In this document: piece by piece, positions 1 through 11,900 of the stretch
How positions within the stretch are numbered: the first letter of the stretch is position 1
Layout: every line of letters begins with the position of its first letter
Assembly (NCBI RefSeq): GCF_016802725.1
Contig: NC_052677.1
Span: 11,023,306-11,087,305, forward strand
Direction: 5' to 3'
Origin: Solenopsis invicta
Lineage: Eukaryota; Arthropoda; Insecta; Hymenoptera; Formicidae
Length of the DNA: 64,000 nt
The notes under the pieces: model-generated
Databases searched by the model: none
Told to the model about the DNA's origin: nothing
The model's input: the letters and a program-made list of their open reading frames with translations, nothing else
Position numbers and translations under genes: made by a program

Positions 1-1419
1 AGTTTGGAATAAACAGAGGATTGGAGGGGTTCTCGCTTCCTAGTAGGATTACCAGACGCATCACTCCGATGTTTTTGCTTCTCCATAACAAAGTATATAC
101 TCAACTAGAAGACAAAATCGTCAAATTAATCGAAAAAGAAATATAATATCATTTATATCGTTTGTCTTCGTTTCAATGTTGCGCGCTTCACGGACATATA
201 GTACATTCTGCAATACGCGCGACTTATATAATTATAAAACATGTTTATATATATATACATACAGAGGTGCATATTTGAAATATTACAAACTTCGCAAAAG
301 CGTATCGCACGCATATTAAAACTGCAGTCAATTTCTTTGTAAAAATTTAATTATTCCCTCCATCTTTCTTTTTCGCTTTACAATTTTTTAAATTTAGATT
401 TTCTCGATTATTGAAGCGTCATTTTATAAGATTCTATCGAACCAAAGAGCACTCCAGATTAAATTCAGAATGAGATTTTATTTCCACTCTTGAGATCGCC
501 TTCATTCCCTTAAAAATCGATATCTCACGCAGAGAAGAAATCGGCTTGAAACAAATCGGGGGAAATACGACCGCAAAGTTTATACAAGCGTCTCTGATAC
601 ACCGGCACTGTATATAAATCTTCGAGATTGATTCTGTACTACTTCCTTGATTATTACACTAACTACTTTGATCGCGCGCGGTATATAAATATCACAGTTT
701 ACAAAACTGGCGACACTGCGATTTGCTCGTGTCCTCTTTTGCTAAATTATACGGTATCAATAATTAATATAATATTTATATAAAATATGTGCTTTGTCAG
801 AATCGATCGTTTTATCATTTTGAGATTGTCGATTCCAACTCACCGCGAGGTGTTTTACGGAGGGACGATCGCGGAATTTTTTTACGGCGCTTATTGGCCT
901 TTAAAAGGGATATATATATATGACTGAAAAGTTTCTTATCTCCACTTAAAAGTCTCTGTAAAAAGAATATCGAAAAACGTTGGATGGATTTTCGGCAGTG
1001 GTAATTTGCAAATTCTTGTCGCACAAGATTGTCTGTAAAATGTTCTCAAGGAATCTTGTTTTTTTTTCGCATCTTCGAAGGGACCAGTTATTCGTCCGTT
1101 ATGCGATATAAAAAAGTTACATCTTAAGTTAATTACTTTGTATGTAAATGTGGCCGTGTATAAAAAGATAGTATACAAAAATATGCTCCTGCGTAGCGCG
1201 ATAGCGTGGTCTTTCCAGGATTGATGATATGGACCTAAGTCACACGTTCTTTGTAAGAGAAGATTAAATGTCAATACAATTTTATCTCACTTTCAGGTAC
1301 TCCGAGATAAAAAAATAAGAGTATAAAGTGTACAGTAAAAAAAAATGTTTTCTCGTAATATCGTATCTTAACATTGTATATAATTCGACGTCGATTATTT
1401 CGTACAATATATCCTTTTC
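1..1419. other. No gene seen; AT-rich flank
   Basis: The sequence is AT-rich with short TA and poly-A tracts. The open frames (for example on the minus strand at 936-1274) lack recognisable domains and convincing starts or splice sites. It lies downstream of the Mmp2 3' end. Confidence 0.5.
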
Positions 1420-1731
1420 AAAAACGTGTGGTTTCGCGACTTAGTTCGATATCATTCTTAGAGCTTCCTTCGAACTGCAATCTCTCCATCGGAAGGCGCG
1501 GCGACGAAGTCGATTCCATGGGTACGAATGTGCCGCAGGCATTCCTTTGAAATTCCAATCGATATATATACGAACGGTCTTCCATCCCCTGTGTTCGCCG
1601 ATCCGTCGACGTCCGCGCTTTAAAAATCCGATTGACTTTCCGGTATTCGTATTTCGCACGCGAAATTCCGATGTGAGGTACAAAATGCTCCCTGCACATC
1701 GTCAGCTCGAAAGACACATGCGGTATAATCT
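1420..1731 (-). other. Possible orphan exon downstream of Mmp2
   Basis: On the minus strand a strong acceptor (poly-pyrimidine tract, then ATGCTTTCAG) at 1732 is followed by a GC-richer stretch open in one frame for about 103 codons. That frame contains FELTMCREHFVPHIG and ends LSRETTRF before a stop. Base composition rises from AT-rich flanks to exon-like content. I do not recognise the peptide. It does not continue the Mmp2 frame usefully: from the 2599 donor only about 36 residues would be added. It could be a terminal exon of another gene, an alternative last exon, or a non-coding exon. Confidence 0.22.
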
Positions 1732-1968
1732 GAAAGCATAAAAAAAGGGAAAATCATGACAGCAGCTGCTCTCTAATTTTCAAACGCTTGTAAACGCACT
1801 AAAAATTTAGTTATTTAAAAAAAATGTATACAAGCTATATAAAATTTTGTTAAATTGAACGTTAAAATTATATATTTATATACTTTTTTCATATAATTTC
1901 ATTATATTAAATTATATATATGTAAAATTATACATATGTTAAATTAATGTTAAACAATATTATACATC

Positions 1969-1974
1969 TTTATT
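1969..1974 (-). terminator. Candidate poly(A) signal of Mmp2
   Basis: AATAAA on the minus strand lies about 85 bases past the Mmp2 stop codon. The position fits a short 3' UTR. No transcript data are available, and the AT-rich surroundings make chance matches likely. Confidence 0.45.
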
Positions 1975-2059
1975 ATAAGTATCTCTTTGAGTTTCTTTTC
2001 TGACGACGTTACTCTTTAAAAATTAATGAATCCAAGAGCGATAAATAATTACCTCGTTT

Positions 2060-2319
2060 TTATACGTTTATTATCCTCATGATAAAGCTCACAACGACCA
2101 TGACAAATATTGATGTGATTTCTCCTGTGGCGACGGTAGCGGAAGCCGAGACGATCTTTGACTTCCTGGGCAGGTTGGTCTCGATATCGTTGGTCTCCAC
2201 TTCCGGCGGCGGACAGCCCATCCAGACTGGCGCCGACAATTTCTGTTTCTCGTGCATCACCCTCATCCTAAGATCGTCAAATTCCCAGAAACCCTTGCCT
2301 TTGAAGAAGTACGTCTTGC
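2060..2319 (-). CDS. Mmp2: Mmp2 last exon: end of hemopexin domain and membrane-anchor signal
   Basis: The exon starts KTYFFKGKGFWEFDDLRMRV, which completes blade 4. SAPVWMGCPPP carries the second hemopexin cysteine, which pairs with the one in NKC. A spacer with SKIVSASATVATGE then leads to the hydrophobic tail ITSIFVMVVVSFIM and ends RIINV, stop. A small-residue stretch followed by a hydrophobic end fits a GPI-attachment signal as in fly Mmp2; a single membrane span with a five-residue tail is the alternative. The acceptor is TTCTTTCGACAG. The stop codon is at 2060-2062. Confidence 0.92.
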
Positions 2320-5300
2320 CTGTCGAAAGAAAGAAAGGGAAAAATTACGATAAAAAGTCAACAGATAAAATAATTACACACACATAAGTGAATTATTAAG
2401 CCGTTAAAAAAATCAGGAATTGAAATCAAAGTTGAATAAAATATCATAAAATGATGTTATCCTCAATAGGAAAATGTATTGCATTTGTCGTTATAAATTA
2501 AAATATAACAGAATTATTTTGAATGTGATAAATACTTAAACAACTTTATTTTTATAATAACACGATCTTTTGCGATAAAATCGGTTTTCGAAAATTACCA
2601 TTTTTCCATTGAAAAACGGCATCAATGTCATTCCCAACGCCGGCGAACATGCTCATGTCCCTGGGATAATCGAGTTCCACGTAATTAACAGATTCGTCGA
2701 ACCTGCGGACAGAGGATTAAATCGGAGAATTAAATTTTATTAATGGATTAAAAGGGAATAGGACCCAAATGTAAAATGGATTATAAATGTATAAATTTCA
2801 TTAAACGTCCAAAGATCAAACGTTTCGATCTGGATTAATATTATTTTTATTTTTAATGAAATTTTATTTTAAATTTTAGGCAACAATTAGACGCTGAAAG
2901 TCTACGATTACAATGGGTTTTATAACAAGCTAGAGAATACGAATCTATGATTTAAAAAGTGACGCATCAATCACCTCCAGTACATAGAACCGCTGAAGAA
3001 GTAAGTTCTGCCGTTGTGGCCCCACACCATGGCGCCGTCAATCTTCTCTAGGTCAATCTTCTCTAGGGACTCTGGCAATCCCAGGTATGTAAGTGGTTTC
3101 GGATAACCCGGCTCCAGATTGTTGGCGTCGAAGACGTAATACTCACGACCGATGAAGAAGACTATCTTCTTATCCGGTCGCTCGTATACAGCGTCCACGT
3201 GATCGATGTCCGGTGGTAGATTGAACAACCTGGTGATCTCCGCCGGATATCCCTCATAAATCCCTTGATCGCCTATTCGCCACAGATACTGCAATGCGGA
3301 ACCAAAGAGGATTCCTCAGTCTACAGATTCTAATTTCGTTATTTATTACATTAAATTATAAAAATACAAAATACATAATAATTATTTTAATACACGCACG
3401 TAATATCTTTTTATTTTAATAAATATAAATACATATATAACGATTAAAAATATATCGCGAGTTATCTTTTAGTTCGAGAATGAAAAAGATAAAAGCATAA
3501 AATACATTCTTTTGTCTTTGGAAAATACCGAAACTCCTCTCCCTTGCGGTAAAGCAAAATAATGGTGTCTAAAAGGCTCATTATCATACCGTTCTGTGCG
3601 AGATACAGCGAAAAGTTCTTTTCACAATTCCTTGTTACCTTCTATTTTCATCCTATATTTGATATTGCTACTTACTCGTCCTTTGAAGACGAAGACCTCT
3701 CTGCGGATAATGCTGATGGCGTCGTAGCTCGTGTCGCATTTGTTGGGCACGTCGTCCCGCTGTGGCGGGGTCCATCGATGTCTTATCCTCGGCGTAGGCC
3801 TCATCGTCGTTGTCGTTGTCGTCGTCGTCGTCGTCGACCACGACGTCGTGTGATGCCGATGAGGCTTATGCGGTCGATAGTCAGGTTTCTGCGGGTAACG
3901 ACCCGGTTGTCGAGGTCTGCCTTCGTCTGGATAATGATTAGGCCTGGTGGGCCTAGGCCTCCAAGGCCTGTACGTCGTTGTCGTAGTCGTCGTCGTCGTT
4001 GTTGCCGTCGGGGGTAGCGGTGGACCTCCTGGTATATTGCCCCACAGTTTGTCTTCAGGAGCCCCTGAGAAACAATCATTTTGTTCCTTTCATCTCTAAT
4101 TTCTAGCTCGTACAGGCTTTTTAGAAATCAAAATTCGAAAGCGCGAAGAAATAAATTCTCTCTTAAAATAGTCGGTAATTAAAAACGTGATTAATTTATT
4201 CAAAAACAAATTTATTTAAATTTCTTTTCTATAACGATAGTGTATCAGGACACGCGAGTGAAAGCTGACTAAAGAAAATCATAAATATGCAATTATAAAT
4301 TTTAATTTTAAGTTTAATTAAGCATATTGTATTGTATAAAAATACAATGTTTAAAGATTAAAGTCGAAATACCGCGACGCAAAGCTTCTATTAATTATAT
4401 TTTTATATTTTATATAATAAACAATAAAAACTGTTCTCAAGTAAATATGATGTTAGAATTGTCAATATAATAATGTGACGTGTGTCGACGGTACACTGAG
4501 AAAAAATTATAGTGGCGGCAACTATAAGGGGACAACCATACCAATTTAGTTAATAGAATTATAATTTATAATTAAGCAAACTATATTATAGTTACTGCAA
4601 CTAAGTTAGTGATTAAGAAAACTAATAAAAAATAGTTGTAATTAATATATTAGATAGTATATTGCAACTATTTTTTATTAGTTCTCTTAATCACTAGCTT
4701 AGTTGCAGTAACTATAATATAGTTCGCTCAACGATAAATTATAATTCTATTAACTAAATTGGTATGGTTGTCCCCTTATAGCTGCCGCCACTACAATTTT
4801 TTCTCTCTGTGTAAAATTATAATGCGACATCTAAGAATCACCGTAATATGACGCAATAATTCTCGTAAGCGTAAAAATATAGCGAGGAAATCGTTTGGTT
4901 TTTCAGAGAAACTCTTTAGATACAGATACGACCCGAAAAAGCGATACGTTGCTGACCAACGAACACACCTCTACGTACTCGAGATCGATTCAGGGATGGC
5001 GAGCACGCGAGTACGTTAATGCGAGGTAACGTAAAGGAGGCAAGAAAAGCCCGATTTCGTACTCTCGCTCTTTTACACATCCGCGCGCGATGAATTTATC
5101 CCATCGCCTTTCACGACGGCGCGGCCCTTCCCACGCGAAAAGAAATTCCGGGGCGTCCGCGGTCGATATCGGATAATTTGTAACGAGTCGTGTTTGCAAA
5201 AAAAGCGTAGCCGCTGTAAAAGAAAAGCAAACTCATCGTCCAAACATATTGTACTTGCATAATTTCAGCGCTTCTACACGGCGGAATACTTTAATTGGCA

Positions 5301-8300
5301 GACGCGCCACCAGCCGCCTCTTTACGCGTATCTCACACTGTTGGAAAGAATATTTATAAAGATGTGAAAATTTTAAAATATATATAAAGAGTGTTCCATA
5401 CAAATTTTATTTTATTTTTTTTTTTTACAAAATGCATCTGATAACGATTGCCTCAAGCGCGCAAGTTGTCACATGCTCGAAATATTCTTTTAATTAAGTT
5501 AAAGCGATCAAATAAAATAATTCTGCAATAACAAATTGAATATTAAACCGATATGAAAGTGAACGAAACGAGAAATGAGAAGTGCCACCATTTTTCGATG
5601 CTCAGCAACATTTTTATATCAAATTTTATTTAATACATCTCTTCAGGTCTATAAACTACGTGCCGATATGGGTTGTCAAAATTGAAATGCAATCGTAAAC
5701 TGAAGCTAGAAATACCTCAAATTAAATAAATATTAATTTAATAATGATGCTACAGACATTAAAAAAAAAAAAAATGTTGCTTCAAGCATCCATTTCTCCC
5801 GTGTAAGAATTATCCTGAAGTGCCACATGATTAATTGCCGCGATTTTAATTAGCCTATCGAAACTGTTTGCCTGCTTCGCGGCGGGCGAGTGTTTCTTTT
5901 TCCGACAAACCATGCCCGCACGTTTTCGACGAGTATCGGGTCGATCAAATAAATGCGTTTGCAATTCGTCGATGGACTATTGACTCTCACTGATATACGA
6001 GCATTATTTTACTTTGCGTGATTGACAATGGAGAGGAGGGAGGAGAAGCAGGACGAGTTAAAATACCTCTCCATGTACAAAAGTTGATTTTGCGCCACAG
6101 AATTTCTACTCTCGGGAAATTGAATTTTTTTTCGGTATTACATGTACGAACGGCAATTGTATATTTTTATTTCGTTTCCATCGAATCTTAGTTTCCTTTT
6201 TGCTCCTTCATTAACGAGCAAGATAAAACTACAATGATTCGTGTAGTCGAGCTTAAATTCGGAATGCCGATGTGATCGTTACTGCATTCCGATCGACATT
6301 CGATTTCACGTAGATCGACGTGTATTCAATTTAATGGGCAAGCGCAACGCAAAAATCAAACGATGTGATTGATTAGCGTTTAAAGACCACATAAATTCGG
6401 CTATTAAAATGAACGCTATGCACCAACACAGTGCACTGTAATTTCGCTAACAAGAAACTAAAAAGAAAGAGAGAGAGAGAAAGAGAGGAAAAAAAGTCGG
6501 TCAATCTTCCGTGGATTTGGTCACATACGTATTTTTGACGTACACGAATAAATAATAAAATTATCATATGTGCACGGCGACAAGCGCAGCGCCACGGTAT
6601 CTGTGTCATGCATATTTAAAGAAAGTGAATTAGACGAGTGATTTAGGTGCGTGTCAGCGCGTAAATCACGCTCGCGTCGCATCCGGGGAGAAAACGTATC
6701 GCCGACCGAGATGCTACGCGATACCAAATTGCCATCGTGAAGCAATAAACTCTTGATGACATACGCGCGCGGTTAAAATTCGCTTTTTATCGGTGATCGC
6801 GTGTGTACGCGCGCGACGCGTTTTATATTCCTCCGCGTCCCGTCCTCGCGATGTAACGGTATCAACGCGGGCAAATCGCTCGTTAATTCCGCGCTGCCGC
6901 GGGACGAGCGGGAACAGCGCGAATTGGCGGGATTGGCAAAATTACGAGTGCCAGATCTTGCTCGCAACGCGCGTAACACGCTGCGCGAACACACAACAGC
7001 GGATTCACTCCATTCTCGTTCATGTACGTACATTACACGGGTGCGTTAGCGTGTACGAAATTTACGTTATCGATTGCTCAGGCGGAATGGTATTATGTAA
7101 CGCGTGTCGAGGGACGCCCCGATTAGACAGATGAAACAATAAACGCGCCGCGACTAAGCATGCGAATTGAAATTTAGGGAAACGGCAAACGGCATGGAAA
7201 TTAAAATCCACTTTGTGCGATTTGCACTTTGCGCGAAAATGAAATTTTAAGTGTGCCAGTAATTTTATGTGTATACAAAAAAATGCTTGTATGTGTGTGA
7301 AAAATTAAGAAACGCCTCGGAGAGATAGGGAGGAAGAAAGAGAATGATGTGCACATAAAATTATAAAATTCTCATACAGAAAACAGGAAAGATTTAAGGC
7401 ATATACACTGAGAGAAAAAAATTGTAGTGGTTATAACTATAAGAGGACAACCATATAAATTTTGTTACTAGAATTATAATATATAGTTAAGTAAACTATA
7501 TTACAGTTATTACAATCACGTTAATGGTTAAGAGAATTATTAAAAAATAGTTGTAATTACTATATTATATAGTATGTTGTAACTATTAGTTATTAGTTCT
7601 CTTAACTATTAACTTAGCTCTAATAACTATAATATAGTTCACTCAACTATATAATTATAATTCTATTAAAAAATGCAAGATCTCCCTAAAAGTCGTTGCG
7701 GTGGTCTCGCGCAGCGACTTTTAGGGAGATTTTCTTACATCGCACCGCGTTATAAACTCTCGTAACTCATTTGCAAAGTGGAGTAATTAAAAAATTAAAA
7801 GTTAAATAATAAATTTGACAACTTTTAACTTATCCTAAGTTAATTTTAAATGATTTAATTTTGAACTTTAGTTATTTTTGAAACACATAAACTTCAATTT
7901 ATTAACCTTTCACTAAAGTTTAAAAATTTAATTGTATAAAAAAAAATTTTTTTAAAGAAGGAAAAACAAAAAGAGAAAAGAAAAAGTTCAAAATGAAGAA
8001 TGAAAGAAAAAGAAAATAGGAGATCGAATGTACACAAAATAATATACAATATTTTAATAAACGCTGGATTAGGTGTAATATTTTGAAATTTTGAAGGATA
8101 TAAAAATAAAAATTTATTTAATAAAATATTATTTTCTTTTCCATTTTTAGGAAAAACTCACATGTAATAGACGTATGCTCCGTCATATTGCATGCAATCA
8201 TTAATTTAATAGTGCCGTATTATGTACAATAAAGTCAATAAAAAAATAAAAAGACGAAACAGTGTTGTGATAACATTTTGAAACACTCTTTTTTTTTAAT

Positions 8301-8904
8301 ATTTAAGAGCATATAAAAGATACTTAAAAAAAATGCAAATGTGGGAAAAGTTTTTAAACGTTGGAAAATCTTTTTATACGAATCCTTTTAAATACGTACA
8401 ATCGAAATTGTGTGCACGCGCGCGTGTGTACGTGTGTACGTGTGTGTGTATAAAATTGCGCGTGCGCGCGTGTGTGTTTTATGTCCAAAAGAATGCTGGT
8501 TTAAACGGTCGAACTTTTCAACGGTTTTTGCGAGCAATTGGCGTGTTCTGTGTGCCATTTGCATAGAAATTCGTGCGGGAAATCGGCCGGAGCTTATCGA
8601 ACGGTACGAGGATGCGATAGCTCACACGACGTAACGGCGCGCTGCACGGTTCTGCAGTCGAATGATAATTAATATTCACCAGTGACCTACCAATTAACGT
8701 AATCTCGACTATAGAAGATAAAGGGGGAGAGAGAGAGAGCGAGAGAGAGAGATAGAATGAGGAAAATCACTGGTTCCTGAACACCGAATCTAATCTCGAC
8801 TCTCGACCGTCGATGCAATTACAATGACGTGCTCGATAATTGCCGCTGCCTTCGCACCCTCCAATATTCTAACTGTCTATTTAGATCTCTATCTCCCTTC
8901 TACT

Positions 8905-8935
<31 letters not shown>

Positions 8936-11900
8936 GAACGAGTCCTCTTCTGTCGGCCACAAACTTGATTTTTCCGACACGCCGAGTAATTTCCGATTAT
9001 AATAAAGAAGTTAGTCCTCTTCCTTTCCCTTCCGCGTCCCCATCAGCCTCAACTATATTACGTTAATATGAGCAAAAGATGAAGCTATTTTCGTGAAACT
9101 TAGGGAAACAATGTTCATAAACCGCAAATATTAACTTCCTAAAATGTTTAAACATTTTTAAATATTTGATAATATTCGCAATCTCAAATTTAATGCGTAG
9201 CTCGAAATTGTCATTTAATAACTTAATTTTATTTAAAGGAGGGATAGAATGGAAATGGAGTAGCGCTTCCTGAATATATAAACATTTTCGAATATTTGGT
9301 GATATTCACAATCTCAAATTTAATTCTACGTATAATTAATAATTCTTTTATTCAATTTAATTTTATTCAATTTAAAGGAGGAATATATATACACATATAT
9401 ATTGCTTGTAAGTAATTGTGAATTTTATTCCATTCCGTGACCACGGCACTTGGTATTTATAATTGTTCTCAAGAAAAGAGAGAATATATCGCGAGGGAGA
9501 AGCGTCTCACTTTCTGAAAGCGGCATCCATTCGAGTGAAACTAAACGACGGCGCATCAACGTAGCGAGAGTGCAATGACGAAAAGTTACGATGCTTGAAA
9601 ATCGAATACGACCCAGACACGGCGATAGATCTAAACTTGGCGCCAGTTAAAAGATAAACGGACGCGAAACAGCGCGGCGATAACTATTTCGCTTGCGAGG
9701 AGGAAGATTACGACGTAGACGAATATGACACGGCGATGTCGTTTCAGAATGCGTCTTCATCAAGCCTCGACGAAGTCTTCTTCCAGGTTCCCACCGGAAG
9801 GGATGTTTTCGTCCGACTACCATGCAACATCGGAATTTATTGCCACGAATGCGCGCGAGGTATATTGCGCGTGTAATAAAAATGAAGGAAAGCAGCCATC
9901 TCTCTTTATGGCGTTATATAAGCTCGCTACGAGCTGGCTGACGTAAAAATCCCGGCGGAACCGGAAATATTTCTATCCAGCTCAAAAACATTTTCGGACA
10001 AATGTTTTCCCGTCTTCCCGAACGCGAACGTATTAATGAACTTACAATTAGTTATTGTCAATGCTGCGCGCTCGTGGATTCTAAATTACGGCATCGGCGC
10101 CATAATTTTTTTAATACCGTAACTACTTTATAGCCGAAAGAGAAATAAACGATACCAGAAATGTGATGGATGAAACCGGAAGTAATTGGTATAAATGAAG
10201 ACGAGCGTATTTCTCAAACTATCACAGAATGCACAAACGCTGGATACATCAATTTCCGTTCTAACGGACATTCCGGGCATTCTCTCCAAGGGAAATTTCT
10301 GCATCAAAAACTAATTAAAGCACGGCTTAAAACAATTTGATGAGCTCGTCAAAAATAACAAAATAGAAATAACTCGAAAAAAAGTAAGAAAAAAAAAGAC
10401 GAGCGAAATCGCTTTCGATTTTTATCAAATCGGACAATTTGATAACAGTGAAATATGAAACGAAATTGTTTCACATGTATAATATGCACGTCATTAAATT
10501 TAATATATTTACGGTAGGTCGAAGGACTGAAAGAAATTCGCGGATCTCTCTCTCTCTTTTTTTCTTGCCGTCGTGGATTGAAAAGTTGGAGAGAGCTTTG
10601 CGGGCACCGTGCTTCGGTGGAACGCGCGAGATTACGCGAACGTAAAAGAGAAAAGTGTATTTTGGTCCGTCCTTCATTATCCCTGACAAAAGCACTTTCG
10701 TGCGTTCCACGGGAAGTGGTTTTACCGCATTGATTCACCGGCCCCTTAGTTTGCCTTCCTGGAATCTCTCGCGGGAAATACAGGATGGACCGGAAAAATT
10801 TGCGGATTGCAGCTCGGTGGTTTATAAGAACTTACGAGATTAAATTTCAAAATGCCGCTGAAATCAAACCGATTATATTGCAACGAATACAATACAATCC
10901 GATTTTCTCTAACATTTACGCATTTATGAGAGCGAAATGAGAAAAACGCGCGAGTGCAGTCGAGAACTATTAATGGAAAAAGAAACTTTGGATCGTCGAA
11001 CGTTGAAAATTAATAGGTTGGCAATAGTAGTAATTTTATTACATCTGTACTTTTATTATAGTTAAGAAAATACTTTTCAATGCAACTCATAATCGTGACC
11101 GCTTAAAGTCTCCGTGACATGTTTATTTAAGGGATAGTTATTTACTTTAGATTTTTATGAATTTTTATAAATCTCATTGTTACACTGGGAGAAAAAATTA
11201 TAGTGGTGACAACTATATAAATTTTGTTAATAGAATTATAATATATAGTTAAGTGAACTATATTATTATATAGGTAATTATTGCAACTAAATTATTGATT
11301 AAGAGAGCTAATAAAAAAATAGTTTTAATATACCATATAACATAGTAATTACAACTATTTTTTATTATTTTCTCTTAACCATTAACTCAGTTACAATAAC
11401 TATAATATAGTTTACTTAACTATATATTATAATTCTATTAACAAAATTTGTATGGTTGTCCCCTTATAGTTGCCACTACAATTTTTTCTCTCGGTGTAGA
11501 CGGTCGCAACTGTAACCATCCTAATTTTACATCTTGTAATTATTTTAATTTTTCCTACTTTTATTACACAAATTTATTATATTTTATTCGTACTTAGAAA
11601 AATTTGTATTTAAATTTACAATGGTAATATGACTGCCATAGATCCTTGATCGCTGCGCGATAATTCTTTGCGCGATCAACGGAATTGTTGTTGAGCACCG
11701 CTCGCGTCAAACGAGAAAAGCAGAGGAATATCCCAAAGAGCAGAGATGAAAATGGAGATGGGAGCCTCGGGCCATCCAGATCGATAGATCATATAGCCCT
11801 TTCGTCAAATAGAGCAATCAGAAGGAAGAGAGAAAGGCGGGCGAGAATGAAAAAAGAGAGAGAGAATTGTTGCGGTTTGCGGAGGTTTGTTTGTGCCACG

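Noticed and set aside
3562..4079. Arg-rich open frames on both strands
   Set aside because: They are shadow frames of the ACG/CGT triplet arrays in the Mmp2 hinge exon.
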